A stretch of 64,000 nucleotides of DNA from Limosilactobacillus antri DSM 16041 (GCF_000160835.1 NZ_GG700732.1:78183-142182), one strand, 5' to 3'; shown: positions 8,203 to 17,141, counted from the first letter of the stretch. The notes: a model not told the origin generated them from the sequence alone. Numbers and translations: made by a program.

Positions 8203-9519
8203 ATGTCAGCAAAATGGGAACGCGATAGCGATGCCAGCAAAGGGACATTAACGTTTGATATTGATGTCGACACGATTAAAAAGGGGATTGACGAAGCCTT
8301 TGTCGAAACCCGGAAGAAGATTACGGTTCCTGGTTTCCGGAAGGGCCGGGTTCCCCGTCAAATCTTCAACCAAATGTACGGTGAAGAATCCCTGTACCAA
8401 GATGCGTTAAACAAGGTCTTACCAGATGCTTACAGTGCTGCTGTTAAGGAAACTGGGATTAAGCCGGTAGACCAACCAAGCATCGACATTAAGAGCATGG
8501 AAAAGGGCCAACCGTGGACGCTGACTGCTGAAGTGGCGGTTGAACCAGAAGTTAAGCTTGGCGACTACAAGGGAATGGAAGTTCCTGAACAGGACACGAC
8601 CGTTAGTGATGCTGACGTTGACTCCGAAATCGAAAAGAAGCGTCAACAGCAAGCTGAATTGGTCCTGAAGGATGATGACCAGGCAGCAGCCAACGGCGAC
8701 ACCGTCGTGATTGATTACGAAGGTAGCGTTGATGGTGAGAAGTTTGATGGCGGCTCCGCTAACAACTACTCATTAGAATTAGGCTCCGGCTCATTTATTC
8801 CGGGCTTTGAAGATCAACTGGTTGGCCACAAGTCTGGTGATGACGTTGAGGTTAAGGTAACCTTCCCAGAGGACTACCACGCAAAGAACTTGGCGGGTAA
8901 GGACGCAATCTTTAAGGTTAAGGTTCACGAAATCAAGGAAAAGCAACTGCCAGAACTTGATGATGACTTTGCTAAGGACGTCGATGAAGATGTTGACACC
9001 CTTGACGAGTTAAAGGACAAGACCCGCAAGCAGCTTCAAGAACAAAAGGATAACCAGGCAAAGGGCGCAATTGAAGATGCCGCAATTGAAAAGGCTGTTG
9101 CTAACGCTGAAATCGAGGATATCCCACAAGCAATGCTGGACGAAGACACCAACCGGCAAATGCAGCAATACTTAGCCGGAATGCAACAACAGGGGATTAG
9201 TCCACAGATGTACTTCCAAATCACTGGGACTAAGGAAGACGACTTGAAGAAGCAATTCGCTAACGACGCTGCTCAACGGGTAAAGACCAACTTAGTACTG
9301 GAAGCGATTGTTGACGACGCCAAGCTGGAAGCCAGTGAAGATGAGATCAAGGATGAGATCAAGGACCTGGCTAAGCAATACGGCATGGAAGAAGATGCGG
9401 TGGAAAAGGCCCTGTCTAAGGATATGCTGAGCCACGACATCAAGATCAAGAAGGCCGTTGACTTAGTTGCGGACTCCGCAAAGCAGGTTAAGGCCGACGA
9501 CAAAAAGGCGGACAAGTAA
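8203..9519 (+). CDS. tig: Trigger factor, ribosome-associated chaperone
   Basis: 438 residues in the family's three-part layout. The N-terminal ribosome-binding domain has the signature [11 protein letters not shown] (near residue 45). An FKBP-type prolyl isomerase domain covers about 160-245 ([14 protein letters not shown], then [15 protein letters not shown]). A long helical C-terminal arm follows. It binds nascent chains at the ribosome exit. ATG at 8203 is seven bases after GGAGG; the upstream in-frame start at 8179 has no such site. The C-terminus is very lysine/aspartate-rich. A terminator separates it from clpX, its usual neighbour in Firmicutes. Confidence 0.97.
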   Translation: MSAKWERDSDASKGTLTFDIDVDTIKKGIDEAFVETRKKITVPGFRKGRVPRQIFNQMYGEESLYQDALNKVLPDAYSAAVKETGIKPVDQPSIDIKSMEKGQPWTLTAEVAVEPEVKLGDYKGMEVPEQDTTVSDADVDSEIEKKRQQQAELVLKDDDQAAANGDTVVIDYEGSVDGEKFDGGSANNYSLELGSGSFIPGFEDQLVGHKSGDDVEVKVTFPEDYHAKNLAGKDAIFKVKVHEIKEKQLPELDDDFAKDVDEDVDTLDELKDKTRKQLQEQKDNQAKGAIEDAAIEKAVANAEIEDIPQAMLDEDTNRQMQQYLAGMQQQGISPQMYFQITGTKEDDLKKQFANDAAQRVKTNLVLEAIVDDAKLEASEDEIKDEIKDLAKQYGMEEDAVEKALSKDMLSHDIKIKKAVDLVADSAKQVKADDKKADK

Positions 9520-9543
9520 TTAGGCGGTCTTTGTAGTGAGAAA

Positions 9544-9571
9544 AGCTCAATCACGTGGTTGGGCTTTTTTT
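9544..9571 (+). terminator. Intrinsic terminator after tig
   Basis: AGCTCAA (9544-9550) pairs with TTGGGCT (9559-9565, one G-T pair), followed by TTTTTTT. Confidence 0.82.
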
Positions 9572-9587
9572 ATTGGGGAACAGAATA

Positions 9588-9617
9588 TTCGAATTCATCC
9601 TAAAATTCTGGTATGAT
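9588..9617 (+). promoter_or_regulatory. Possible clpX promoter
   Basis: TTCGAA (9588-9593), an 18-base spacer, then TATGAT (9612-9617). No CtsR-type heptad repeat or CIRCE is seen next to it. Confidence 0.45.
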
Positions 9618-9646
9618 TATTCCATAAGTTTAGAGGAGGTTCATGA

Positions 9647-10897
9647 ATGTTGGAAGACACCACGAGAACAGATACCATCCACTGTTCATTTTGCGGCAAG
9701 TCGCAAGATGAGGTGAAAAAGATTGTTGCTGGTCCCGGGGTCTACATTTGTAACGAATGTGTTGACCTCTGCCAGGAGATTATCAAGCAGGAATTAGCCG
9801 AAGACAGCGCTAAGCAAACTTTCCGTGTGCCAACGCCAGCGGAAATTGTTGGTGAGCTGGACGACTACGTGATTGGTCAGGCGGACGCCAAGAAGACGCT
9901 GGCGGTCGCAGTTTACAACCACTATAAGCGGGTTAACGCCATGATGACAGGTGAAAACAACGATACGGAATTGCAGAAGAGCAACATTGCCGTCATTGGT
10001 CCAACTGGTTCGGGGAAAACCTACCTGGCCCAATCGCTGGCCCGGATTCTCAACGTGCCCTTTGCCATTGCCGACGCCACGACACTGACTGAAGCCGGGT
10101 ACGTCGGTGAAGATGTGGAAAACATTATCCTTAAGCTGTTGCAGGCCGCGGACTTCGATGTGGAGCGCGCGGAAAAGGGCATTATCTACATTGATGAAAT
10201 TGACAAGATTGCTAAGAAGAGTGAGAACGTTTCAATCACCCGTGATGTTTCTGGGGAAGGGGTCCAACAGGCGCTCTTAAAGATCCTTGAGGGGACGGTT
10301 GCCAATGTTCCGCCGCAGGGGGGCCGGAAGCACCCGCAACAGGAGTTTATCCAGGTGGACACCAGCAACATCCTCTTTATCGTCGGCGGGGCCTTTGATG
10401 GGATTGAGAACATCGTCAAGGAACGAATCGGCGAAAAGACGATCGGTTTTGGTACCAGTAGTTCCGCCCGGGATAACATTACCGAAAAGAACATTTTACA
10501 GCACGTCATCCCTGAAGACCTGCTCAAGTTTGGCCTGATTCCTGAATTCATTGGTCGGCTCCCCGTCATGACGGCCTTGCAGAAGCTGGATGAACAGGAC
10601 CTGATCCGGATCTTGACGGAGCCGAAGAACGCGTTGGTAAAGCAGTACCAAGAGCTGATTAAGCTGGATGGCAGCGAGTTAAGCTTTACTGACGGCGCCC
10701 TGCGTGCGATGGCCGAGCTGGCGATTAAACGCAATACCGGTGCCCGGGGCCTGCGTTCGATTATCGAAGAGGTCATGCAGGACGTAATGTTTGACCTGCC
10801 GAGCCGTGCCGACGTTGCTAAGGTCGTAATTGGCAAGCGCTGTGTTACCGACCACGCGGAGCCGAAGTATGTCTTAAAGGACCAGCAGGCTTCATAG
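9647..10897 (+). CDS. clpX: ClpX, ATPase subunit of the ClpXP protease
   Basis: 416 residues. The N-terminal zinc-binding domain has cysteines 13, 16, 35 and 38 ([19 protein letters not shown]). The AAA+ core has Walker A GPTGSGKT near 117-124, Walker [13 protein letters not shown], and sensor and arginine-finger regions. An IGF-like ClpP-contact loop (KTIGFGTSS) is present. ClpX unfolds substrates and feeds them to ClpP, whose gene is not in this window. ATG at 9647 is seven bases after AGGAGG. Fifteen bases separate it from engB, so the two are probably cotranscribed. Confidence 0.98.
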   Translation: MLEDTTRTDTIHCSFCGKSQDEVKKIVAGPGVYICNECVDLCQEIIKQELAEDSAKQTFRVPTPAEIVGELDDYVIGQADAKKTLAVAVYNHYKRVNAMMTGENNDTELQKSNIAVIGPTGSGKTYLAQSLARILNVPFAIADATTLTEAGYVGEDVENIILKLLQAADFDVERAEKGIIYIDEIDKIAKKSENVSITRDVSGEGVQQALLKILEGTVANVPPQGGRKHPQQEFIQVDTSNILFIVGGAFDGIENIVKERIGEKTIGFGTSSSARDNITEKNILQHVIPEDLLKFGLIPEFIGRLPVMTALQKLDEQDLIRILTEPKNALVKQYQELIKLDGSELSFTDGALRAMAELAIKRNTGARGLRSIIEEVMQDVMFDLPSRADVAKVVIGKRCVTDHAEPKYVLKDQQAS

Positions 10898-10912
10898 CCG
10901 GGGAGTTGCTTA

Positions 10913-11503
10913 ATGGAAGTACAGAATGTTGATTTAACGATTAGTGCGGTGCGGCTGGACCAGTACCCGAAGACTAACTACCCAGAAATTGCGCTGGTGG
11001 GGCGGTCAAATGTTGGGAAGTCGTCGCTGACGAACGTCTTGATTAACCGGCGCAACTTTGCCCATACCTCCAGCCAGCCGGGAAAAACCCAGACCTTGAA
11101 CTTCTACGTGGTGGAAGACCAGCTGTACTTCGTCGATGTGCCGGGCTACGGCTATGCCAAGGTTTCCAAGAAGGAACGCGAACGGTTTGGGCAAATGATT
11201 GAACAATATTTGACCCAACGGGACCAGCTGCGGGGAACCATTTTACTGGTCGATGGCCGGCACGCACCAACGGCGGATGACGTTAGTATGTACCAGTGGC
11301 TGCAATACTACCATATTCCGACCTTGGTGGTAGCCACCAAGATCGATAAGGTTAAGGGAAACGCCTGGAACCGCCAGGAAAGTCTGATTAAAAAGACCCT
11401 GGGCTTGCCGTCAGCCAATCAGCTGATTCTTTTTTCGGCGGTCAAGAAAACGGGAAAGGATGCCGTTTGGCAATGGATTGATGAACGAACGGGGATGAAG
11501 TAA
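10913..11503 (+). CDS. engB: Ribosome-assembly GTPase EngB/YsxC
   Basis: 196 residues of the TrmE-Era-EngA-YihA-Septin GTPase class. G1 is GRSNVGKSSL, the switch region is TSSQPGKTQTLNFY, G3 is VDVPGYGYAKV and G4 is VATKIDKVKGN. The family acts late in 50S assembly. ATG at 10913 follows GGGGAG. The clpX-engB pair is common in Firmicutes. The MazG-like gene starts two bases after its stop. Confidence 0.96.
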   Translation: MEVQNVDLTISAVRLDQYPKTNYPEIALVGRSNVGKSSLTNVLINRRNFAHTSSQPGKTQTLNFYVVEDQLYFVDVPGYGYAKVSKKERERFGQMIEQYLTQRDQLRGTILLVDGRHAPTADDVSMYQWLQYYHIPTLVVATKIDKVKGNAWNRQESLIKKTLGLPSANQLILFSAVKKTGKDAVWQWIDERTGMK

Positions 11504-11505
11504 CG

Positions 11506-11799
11506 GTGGATTTTAATGAATACCAAAATGCGGCCAAGCGAACCTTATACGGGAATGAACAGGTTTTAACCAATTGCGCCCTCGGACTGGCCGGGGAGTC
11601 CGGTCAGGTGGTTGACCTGGTAAAGAATTACGCTTTCCGGGGACAGAAGCTGAGCCGGCAGGAACTGGTCCACGAGATGGGCGATGTTTTGTGGTACCTG
11701 TCGCAAATTGCGGAATGGGCGGACATCCCATTTGAGGAGGTTGCCAAGGCAAACATTGCCGAGTTAAACCGCCGCTACCCAACCGGGTTTAAGAAATAG
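11506..11799 (+). CDS. MazG-like nucleotide pyrophosphohydrolase
   Basis: 97 residues with the metal-binding pattern of the all-alpha NTP pyrophosphatase (MazG-like) superfamily. GLAGESGQVVDLVKN is the first acidic helix and ELVHEMGDVLWYLSQIA is the ExxD helix. These enzymes hydrolyse (d)NTPs to monophosphates and pyrophosphate, often as housecleaning of damaged nucleotides. The exact substrate cannot be read from sequence. The start is GTG at 11506, right after engB, so it is the last gene of the clpX-engB unit. A strong terminator follows. Confidence 0.82.
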   Translation: MDFNEYQNAAKRTLYGNEQVLTNCALGLAGESGQVVDLVKNYAFRGQKLSRQELVHEMGDVLWYLSQIAEWADIPFEEVAKANIAELNRRYPTGFKK

Positions 11800-11807
11800 G
11801 AAAAACA

Positions 11808-11839
11808 GGGGGAACCGTGCCTAGTGGTTCCCCTCTTTT
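11808..11839 (+). terminator. Intrinsic terminator after the MazG-like gene
   Basis: GGGGGAACC (11808-11816) pairs with GGTTCCCCT (11826-11834, one G-T pair), then CTTTT. The remaining gap to gltX (about 200 bases) holds the gltX promoter. I see no T-box: there is no T-box sequence and the leader is only about 55 bases. Confidence 0.8.
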
Positions 11840-11949
11840 GCGATTCGCAAGTGGGCGCCCAGCGTTAACTGATTTTCCAGCCGTACACGTTGTTGTGCGC
11901 CGGCTGACGGTTGAATTGCTGCAGGGCGGTAGTAAAGCCGGCGCTTGCA

Positions 11950-11977
11950 TTGACAAATCAAGACATTCAGATAAAAT
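11950..11977 (+). promoter_or_regulatory. gltX promoter
   Basis: Consensus -35 TTGACA (11950-11955), a 16-base spacer and TAAAAT (11972-11977). Confidence 0.82.
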
Positions 11978-12038
11978 TATATTTGTTGCACCGGTAGCAT
12001 AATGGCTGCTAACAAGTTACTAAAGGAGAATCAAAATA

Positions 12039-13544
12039 ATGGATCAAAAGGTCAGAGTTCGGTATGCACCAAGTCCAACCGGCTTCCTGCATATTGGAAA
12101 TGCCCAATCAGCATTATTTAACTATTTATTTGCACGTCACTTTAACGGAACGATGGTTCTGCGGATTGAGGACACGGATACTAAGCGGAACGTCCAGACC
12201 GGCGAAGACAGCCAGCGGGAAAACCTGCACTGGCTGGGCATCGACTGGGACGAAGGACCGAATAAGCCGAACCCGAAGTATGCGCCGTACCGGCAAAGCG
12301 AACGGAACGCCCAGGGAATTTACCACAAGTATGTCCAAGAATTACTGGACAAGGGGATTGCCTACAAGGATTACACGACTGAAGAGGAACTTCAGGAAAT
12401 GCGTGAACGCCAGCGGGCCAACAAGGAAGCGCCGCACTACGATGGCCGTTGGTACGGCAAGAGTGAGGAAGAACAGAAGGCGGCCGAAGCCAAGGGACTG
12501 AAGCCAACGATTCGCTTCCACTTCCCAAAGGACCACGAATACCAATGGGACGACATCGCTCGGGGGCACGTTTCCTTTAACTCTGACAACCTCGGTGGGG
12601 ACTTCATCATTGAAAAGAGTGATGGGATGCCAACCTACAACTTTGCCGTCGTTGTTGACGATCACACGATGGACATCACCCACGTTTTGCGGGGGGCTGA
12701 CCACATCTCCAATACGCCAAAGCAGATGGCAATTTACGAAGCGTTGGGCTGGGAACACCCGGTCTTCTGCCACATTCCGTTAATCTTTAACCCGAAGACG
12801 CGGAAGAAGCTCAGCAAGCGGGACAAGGATACCCTGCAGTTCATCAACGAATACAAGAAGCACGGTTACCTGCCAGAAGCCATCTTTAACTTCATCGCCT
12901 TCTTAGGCTGGTCACCAAAGGGCGAACGGGAAATCTACTCCAAGGACGAGCTGATTAAGGTTTACGATCCGGAACGGATGTCCAAGGCGCCGGCGTACTT
13001 TGACCAAAAGAAGCTGGACTGGATGAACGCTCAATACATCAAGCAGATGGATATTGATGAACTAGCTGACCGGACGATGGAATTAGTTAAGGAAGGCGAA
13101 ACTGAAGAAGCACAACGTCTGCAGTCAATTCCTGAAGACGAACTCCGGGAATTGCTCAAGAAGACCATCCATGTTCACCAGCGCGACGTTAACAAGCTGC
13201 TGGAAGTCATTGAATACGCCTGGAGCTACTACACGGTCCTGGACGAACACTTCAACTACGACCAGCTCATTGATAATGAGGACTTTACCAAGGAAGACCT
13301 GCTGGCCGTGCTGAATGGTTTGAAGGACAAGCTGGTTAACGGCGGTGCTGACCTCGATTACAGCCAGGCAATTAAGGAAGTCGGCAAGGAAACCGGCGTT
13401 AAGGGACGGAACCTGTACTTCCCATTAAACTTGGCCTTTACTGGTTCGACGTCTGCTCCCCAGATTTATGAAATTATGGACATCTACTCCCGCAAGACCG
13501 ATCTTGAATTACTCGACCGAATGATTGCGGCGGTAGAAGCCTAA
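12039..13544 (+). CDS. gltX: Glutamyl-tRNA synthetase
   Basis: 501 residues, class I synthetase. The HIGH-type motif is [10 protein letters not shown] (residues 14-23) and the KMSKS-type motif is KKLSKRDKD near residue 257. The anticodon-binding helical domain is at the C-terminus. It charges tRNA-Glu, and probably also tRNA-Gln for later amidation by GatCAB as in other Firmicutes. ATG at 12039 follows AAAGGAGAATC. It has its own promoter and terminator. The frequent gltX-cysE-cysS arrangement of bacilli is absent here. Confidence 0.97.
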   Translation: MDQKVRVRYAPSPTGFLHIGNAQSALFNYLFARHFNGTMVLRIEDTDTKRNVQTGEDSQRENLHWLGIDWDEGPNKPNPKYAPYRQSERNAQGIYHKYVQELLDKGIAYKDYTTEEELQEMRERQRANKEAPHYDGRWYGKSEEEQKAAEAKGLKPTIRFHFPKDHEYQWDDIARGHVSFNSDNLGGDFIIEKSDGMPTYNFAVVVDDHTMDITHVLRGADHISNTPKQMAIYEALGWEHPVFCHIPLIFNPKTRKKLSKRDKDTLQFINEYKKHGYLPEAIFNFIAFLGWSPKGEREIYSKDELIKVYDPERMSKAPAYFDQKKLDWMNAQYIKQMDIDELADRTMELVKEGETEEAQRLQSIPEDELRELLKKTIHVHQRDVNKLLEVIEYAWSYYTVLDEHFNYDQLIDNEDFTKEDLLAVLNGLKDKLVNGGADLDYSQAIKEVGKETGVKGRNLYFPLNLAFTGSTSAPQIYEIMDIYSRKTDLELLDRMIAAVEA

Positions 13545-13556
13545 GCACTAATGAAG

Positions 13557-13583
13557 AGGCTGGAATTTTTCGGCCTTTTTTGT
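13557..13583 (+). terminator. Intrinsic terminator after gltX
   Basis: AGGCTG (13557-13562) pairs with CGGCCT (13571-13576, one T-G pair), then TTTTTTGTTTTT. Confidence 0.75.
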
Positions 13584-13592
13584 TTTTAAACT

Positions 13593-13634
13593 AAAAAAAG
13601 CGGCTGACAAATTGAACACTTGTCGGTCGCTTTA
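13593..13634 (-). terminator. Intrinsic terminator of the 41-residue gene
   Basis: A 12-base inverted repeat with two mismatches (13599-13610 / 13620-13631). On the minus strand it is followed by a run of seven T. It lies 22 bases beyond the stop of the small gene at 13656-13781. Confidence 0.75.
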
Positions 13635-13655
13635 CTTTGGATTGCTTCAAAAAGC

Positions 13656-13781
13656 TTAGTCACTCAGTTTCTTGGCTTCTTCGTCAAGCTTTGCAAAACC
13701 AGAGCCATTAGGCTTCTTGCTGCCACGCTTTTCCATGGCTTTCCGTGCCATTTCCTTACGTTCTTGCTTACTTAATGCCAT
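13656..13781 (-). CDS. Small basic protein, 41 residues, unknown function
   Basis: A complete small gene: ATG at 13781 with an AAGAGGCG ribosome-binding site, 41 codons, stop at 13656. It has its own terminator and a good promoter (13842-13869). The protein opens MALSKQERKEMARKAMEKRG and ends FAKLDEEAKKLSD. It is charged, probably helical, and has no signal or membrane segment. I recall short genes of this kind in lactobacilli but know no function. Signals on both sides make it a real gene rather than chance. Confidence 0.75.
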   Translation of the reverse strand: MALSKQERKEMARKAMEKRGSKKPNGSGFAKLDEEAKKLSD

Positions 13782-13841
13782 AGTTAACTTCGCCTCTTTT
13801 CGAAACGCTCCATCAAAGCAGGTATTAGGCCTGCTTACCTC

Positions 13842-13869
13842 ATTATAGTGCAGTTCTTAATAAAAGCAA
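13842..13869 (-). promoter_or_regulatory. Promoter of the 41-residue gene, with a 5'-terminal hairpin
   Basis: On the minus strand: TTGCTT (13864-13869), a 16-base spacer, TATAAT (13842-13847). Transcription should start near 13835. That is inside or at the edge of a perfect 7-bp stem, AAGCAGG/CCTGCTT (13816-13822 / 13830-13836), so the mRNA would begin with a hairpin. Confidence 0.7.
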
Positions 13870-14088
13870 ATTGGGCAGCAAACGGGGAAGGGCGGTTCGG
13901 CCAAAGGCGTGTCGTGAGGATTTCCCCGCCGCCTATTGAAAAACGGGCAAAATATGTGAAAATAGTTTTAGGTTTACGATTGCTTAACTAATTATAAAGT
14001 TTTTGACAAAAATGACGGAAATTTAATCGTTCGGGATTAATTTCGGCTACTATATAAATTAGTGATGTAGACAAGGAGTTAGTGCTTT
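13870..14088. other. Intergenic region between the small gene and the unknown operon
   Basis: With the small-gene promoter this makes about 307 bases without a gene. The left half is GC-rich and the right half AT-rich. Near the operon the sequence TATATAAATT (14051-14060) is a plausible -10, about 30 bases before the first start codon. TTGACA at 14003-14008 has no -10 at normal spacing. I see no coding potential, SOS box, CIRCE or clear riboswitch. Confidence 0.5.
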
Positions 14089-14982
14089 ATGGCGAATGAA
14101 GAACACGAAAACAGAGCAGTGGAAATCGGTCGCTTGATTGAACAGCAAGTGGCCACGAAGATTAAATATTTGCAGGAATTAAACGAAGCCCTCGCTGCCC
14201 ACCAGGACCGGCGAGTTTACCAATTGCTGGATAACCAACGGTACGCGAAGGAAATTGAACACCGGGAGCAGCAGCCCAACGACCAGGGAGTCATGAGTTT
14301 AGTCGATGACCTGGCTGACCAGTTAAGCAACTACCTGAGCGTTAAGCTGATCAAGTACCTGGGCCAGGCATACCCGTTCTTTTACTATGAGGAGTACCAG
14401 ACCGGCCATTACCGGATTTACTTTGGTAACTGGTGGGACCGGCGGCAGTTTGGTGAACTGGACGTTTTAAACGTGCGCTTCTCCTTTGACCCGACTGAGT
14501 ACCAAAAGTTGCAAAAATCCTTTGAATTATCACGGGAAAACAAACGCTTTAACAGCGACCGGATTGCGGAAATTTCGCGGCACAATGACCACCTGCAGGA
14601 CTTGATTGACCACCAGCGGGAACGCGAGGAGCGCCGGCAGCAGGTTGAAACGCAATTGGAAGATATTAACTCGCGTTCGGGGCTGTTTGAGTCCAGTAAA
14701 AACAAGGAAAATCGTCAAGAGCTCGTCGATCAGTTGCAAAAGATCGAGGATGAAGAACAGGAAGCCCGGACTGCCAATAAGACAATTAAGGAAAATGACC
14801 AGCTGGTGCTTTCCCTGTCGAAGGAAAACACAATCTTAAGCTACGAACAAAAGAGTATTGTGGATACGTTTGGCAGCTTCGAGGACTTTGAGCTGGCGAA
14901 CCGCAACCTCTATGCCAACTACTTGGCTAACCTTGCCGGCGACCGTCATGAAGAAAAGCAGGTGAGCGAAGATGAACAATAA
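14089..14982 (+). CDS. Coiled-coil protein of unknown function (first gene of an unknown operon)
   Basis: 297 residues, cytosolic, acidic, with no signal or membrane segment. About residues 1-85 are helical. An aromatic-rich middle (YPFFYYEEY, then YRIYFGNWWDRRQFGELDVL, then VRFSFDPTEYQ) looks like a beta-containing module. About 150-255 is a long charged coiled coil (RENKRFNSDRIAE through NKENRQELVDQLQKIEDEEQ). I do not recognise the family. ATG at 14089 follows ACAAGGAGTTAG. It overlaps the next gene by 11 bases, so the two are translationally coupled. The coiled coil suggests a dimer or a complex with its operon partners; that is inference. Confidence 0.8.
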   Translation: MANEEHENRAVEIGRLIEQQVATKIKYLQELNEALAAHQDRRVYQLLDNQRYAKEIEHREQQPNDQGVMSLVDDLADQLSNYLSVKLIKYLGQAYPFFYYEEYQTGHYRIYFGNWWDRRQFGELDVLNVRFSFDPTEYQKLQKSFELSRENKRFNSDRIAEISRHNDHLQDLIDHQREREERRQQVETQLEDINSRSGLFESSKNKENRQELVDQLQKIEDEEQEARTANKTIKENDQLVLSLSKENTILSYEQKSIVDTFGSFEDFELANRNLYANYLANLAGDRHEEKQVSEDEQ

Positions 14983-15994
14983 TAAGCTGATTAACTCACC
15001 GCAGGGCCGGTTGACGACCCTCTCCGCCTCCTTTAAGGACGTCCTCAAAATGGGGCAGCGCTACGTTCAACTGCTGGACCAGTTGGCAGAAACTACTGAC
15101 GCTAAGGAGATGCTGGCAGCAACGACCCAGCTGGCTGAGCTGGACTTGCAAAATGACTTGGTCGATTTTCCCCGGCACTACCAGGCGGCAGACTACTACC
15201 TGATCTTTATGGGGCGGTTGCTGGAGAAGCACGGAATTGATGCCGTGCAGATTACCGAAAATTCGCAGCGGCAGTTCATCGCCCGAATTGAACCAATTGC
15301 TGACAGTGATTCCTTTAAGTTTCAGATTAACGAGGATGGCGAAGCGGCCTTTACGGAACAGGGCGAACAAGAGCCGCTCTTTTACCTGGATTTGGCAAAC
15401 CGCTTTTTCCAGTTTAATAACCAGGCCCTAGTCAATTACTTTATTGTCCGGGCCCTCAAGAAGCATACCGACCTGGAACTGCGCGACGCGGTAAAGCCGC
15501 TGATTGCTTTCGCGCAGGAACTGGCGGCGGACCTCGACTTTACGATCAACCTGGGGATTCTCAATACTGATAATGCCGAACGGTTTGCCCTCGCCCGGCC
15601 AGACCTTGATTTGACCGTGATTGACCGTTTATTTGTGGCCACCGCGGAAAACGATTATATGCTGATGAACCTGCCGCATAACAATGGGGCGGAACTGGTG
15701 TTGGACCAGGGCATCAAGCTGGACATTGCTTTTGACCCGGATGATTACAGCCAGCAGTGGTTCTTTGCGGTCCAGGATCCGGAGTCCCGGGTATCCTTCT
15801 TCGATACCCTGCTGCATTATAACTTGATTCGGCAGTGGTACTTGAATAACCGGGATGAACTGGCGGTCCGTTCTGATAAGCTGGTGGTTGCGACAGCCGC
15901 TGCGGCGGAATCCTTTGACCAGCCGACCGAAGTGTTCCAGCCAAACGGCGAGCAGGCAGTGGAGGAGGATGGTGACCCCGATGACCACGAATGA
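14972..15994 (+). CDS. Protein of unknown function (second gene of the unknown operon)
   Basis: 340 residues, acidic, cytosolic, with no recognisable catalytic motif. It is mostly helical in the first 130 residues (LDQLAETTDAKEMLAATTQL). A mixed region follows with GIKLDIAFDPDDYSQQWFF, which faintly resembles VRFSFDPTEYQ of the preceding protein. The C-terminal 30 residues are low-complexity and acidic. The start ATG at 14972 overlaps the preceding gene and follows AAAGCAGGTGAGCG. The overlap on both sides implies a fixed stoichiometric set of three proteins. No function can be assigned. Confidence 0.8.
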   Translation: MNNNKLINSPQGRLTTLSASFKDVLKMGQRYVQLLDQLAETTDAKEMLAATTQLAELDLQNDLVDFPRHYQAADYYLIFMGRLLEKHGIDAVQITENSQRQFIARIEPIADSDSFKFQINEDGEAAFTEQGEQEPLFYLDLANRFFQFNNQALVNYFIVRALKKHTDLELRDAVKPLIAFAQELAADLDFTINLGILNTDNAERFALARPDLDLTVIDRLFVATAENDYMLMNLPHNNGAELVLDQGIKLDIAFDPDDYSQQWFFAVQDPESRVSFFDTLLHYNLIRQWYLNNRDELAVRSDKLVVATAAAAESFDQPTEVFQPNGEQAVEEDGDPDDHE

Positions 15995-16526
15995 ACAGTT
16001 AGACATTACCAAGCTGCTGCACGAGGCAATTGACCTTGAGCTGGCGGCCGACGATGCCTATGAGTTGCTGATCGGCCCAGAAACGCGTCAGCAGACGGTG
16101 TACCTCCAGCTTGACTTGCAGCTGAGCCGGTTTGCGGATCTTGCCGGGTGGGCGGACGTCTTGCAAACGGGCCAGCCAGCGAGTCACCGCCAGCTGACGG
16201 CGCAATATGTAAAGGTGCTGGCGCTGTTCCTCCTGTTTAGCGCTAAGCGGCAGTGGACGCACCTGGTGGTTCTCAGTGCGGAGCAGTGGCAGCGGATTGT
16301 GGACGCTAAGAAGCAGGACCAGTTGGCGGAGCTTAATCGTGAGTATTTGGCGATTAAGAACCTGCTAAACGGTGCGTACGTTAGCCGCCACCAGGAAGAC
16401 CTCCGCCATGCCTGGCACCTGTTACTCAAGCTGGGGATCGTCGACTTCGGGATCAGCCCGGCAGAAATTACCAGTGCTTATCAGCAACTGGTCACCACGG
16501 CTAACCAACAATTTAATCAGCACTAA
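15981..16526 (+). CDS. Small helical protein of unknown function (third gene of the unknown operon)
   Basis: 181 residues from ATG at 15981. In-frame ATG 15969 and GTG 15972 are possible earlier starts, because GGAGGAGG occupies 15961-15968. The protein is helical and leucine-rich (LLHEAIDLELAADDAYELL, AQYVKVLALFLLFSAKRQW) with no motif I know. The hydrophobic stretch near residues 72-82 is too short and too charged around its ends for a confident membrane helix. It overlaps the previous gene by 14 bases. A very strong terminator closes the unit. Confidence 0.78.
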   Translation: MTTNEQLDITKLLHEAIDLELAADDAYELLIGPETRQQTVYLQLDLQLSRFADLAGWADVLQTGQPASHRQLTAQYVKVLALFLLFSAKRQWTHLVVLSAEQWQRIVDAKKQDQLAELNREYLAIKNLLNGAYVSRHQEDLRHAWHLLLKLGIVDFGISPAEITSAYQQLVTTANQQFNQH

Positions 16527-16530
16527 AAGA

Positions 16531-16574
16531 AGTCCCCCACGATTCATGGCTAAGATGAATCGTGGGGGACTTTT
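16531..16574 (+). terminator. Very strong terminator after the unknown operon
   Basis: A perfect 17-bp inverted repeat (16531-16547 / 16555-16571) with a 7-base loop, then TTTTG. This is the longest perfect stem among the terminators I found in this window. Confidence 0.9.
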
Positions 16575-16589
16575 GTTGAACGAAAAAGA

Positions 16590-16706
16590 TTAAGCTTTTC
16601 GCTTGGCACTGTGTTTACCAACCGGTTCTTCACTGCGGTTGCTTGTAAGGATTTGACCAACCAAAGCGCCGGCTAGGATTAATACAATGATAAAGAATGG
16701 TAACAT
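16590..16706 (-). CDS. Small single-pass membrane protein, 38 residues
   Basis: ATG at 16706 preceded by GAGGTGATTGCAT; 38 codons to a stop at 16590. Residues 2-19 (LPFFIIVLILAGALVGQI) form one transmembrane helix, followed by a basic tail (VGKHSAKRKA). Composition and ribosome-binding site indicate a real small membrane protein of unknown role. It is convergent with the unknown operon and shares its terminator region. Confidence 0.7.
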   Translation of the reverse strand: MLPFFIIVLILAGALVGQILTSNRSEEPVGKHSAKRKA

Positions 16707-16843
16707 ATGCAATCACCTCAAAGCTAATCTTGAGTTCAGTTTAGTATAGGCTGATCATCATTTGCAATAATGGTGGCGCAATCTTGGTTAATTCTTTACT
16801 TTTGCTGGGGAACTAGCCGCCAGTTGCTGTTTTCAAATAGCAA

Positions 16844-16869
16844 AGCGACTGGGAATTAACTCAGTCGCT
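16844..16869 (-). terminator. Terminator of the 46-residue gene
   Basis: AGCGACTG (16844-16851) pairs with CAGTCGCT (16862-16869). On the minus strand a T-rich tail (TTGCTATTTG) follows. The 16-base core CTGAGTTAATTCCCAG also occurs in the terminator at 25849-25880. Confidence 0.65.
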
Positions 16870-16880
16870 CCATTGATAAT

Positions 16881-17021
16881 TTACTTTTCCTGGTCGTCCT
16901 GTTCTTTAGTCGGCGTTTTTGCGTCCTGATCCGCCTTTTTCGGTTGCTTCTTCTTTGGATCGATCGCAAATTGGTCGAACAGGCGGTCCAACTGTTCACT
17001 TCTTCTGGTTACTAAGCCCAT
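16881..17021 (-). CDS. Small charged protein, 46 residues
   Basis: ATG at 17021 follows AAGGGAGCG on the minus strand. An upstream in-frame start would add 20 unsupported residues. The protein begins MGLVTRRSEQLDRLFDQFAI and continues with a lysine-, aspartate- and glutamine-rich tail (DPKKKQPKKADQD). Short proteins with an LDRLFDQFAIDPKKK-like pattern are common in lactic acid bacteria as I recall; the function is unknown. It has its own promoter (17052-17081) and terminator. Confidence 0.75.
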   Translation of the reverse strand: MGLVTRRSEQLDRLFDQFAIDPKKKQPKKADQDAKTPTKEQDDQEK

Positions 17022-17051
17022 TTTAATCGCTCCCTTGTTAATGTTCAGAAT

Positions 17052-17081
17052 ATGATAGCATAGCACACCAGCGGTTTGCAA
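17052..17081 (-). promoter_or_regulatory. Promoter of the 46-residue gene
   Basis: Minus strand: TTGCAA (17076-17081), an 18-base spacer, TATCAT (17052-17057). Confidence 0.65.
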
Positions 17082-17111
17082 GAAAAAGCCCGGGGAAGGC
17101 GATCGGATTCT

Positions 17112-17141
17112 TTGCGTTGCCGTCGCGTTTTCCGCTATAAT
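17112..17141 (+). promoter_or_regulatory. uvrC promoter
   Basis: TTGCGT (17112-17117), an 18-base spacer, consensus TATAAT (17136-17141). No LexA-type box is seen here. Confidence 0.72.

Noticed and set aside
9571..9646. CtsR operator before clpX
   Set aside because: No direct heptad repeat of the GGTCAAA type is present.
11817..12002. A 61-codon open frame between the MazG-like gene and gltX
   Set aside because: It starts inside a terminator and runs through the gltX promoter; no ribosome-binding site and no conserved look.
11840..12038. T-box riboswitch ahead of gltX
   Set aside because: The leader from the visible promoter is only about 55 bases and has no T-box sequence or specifier hairpin. 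proS also shows none.
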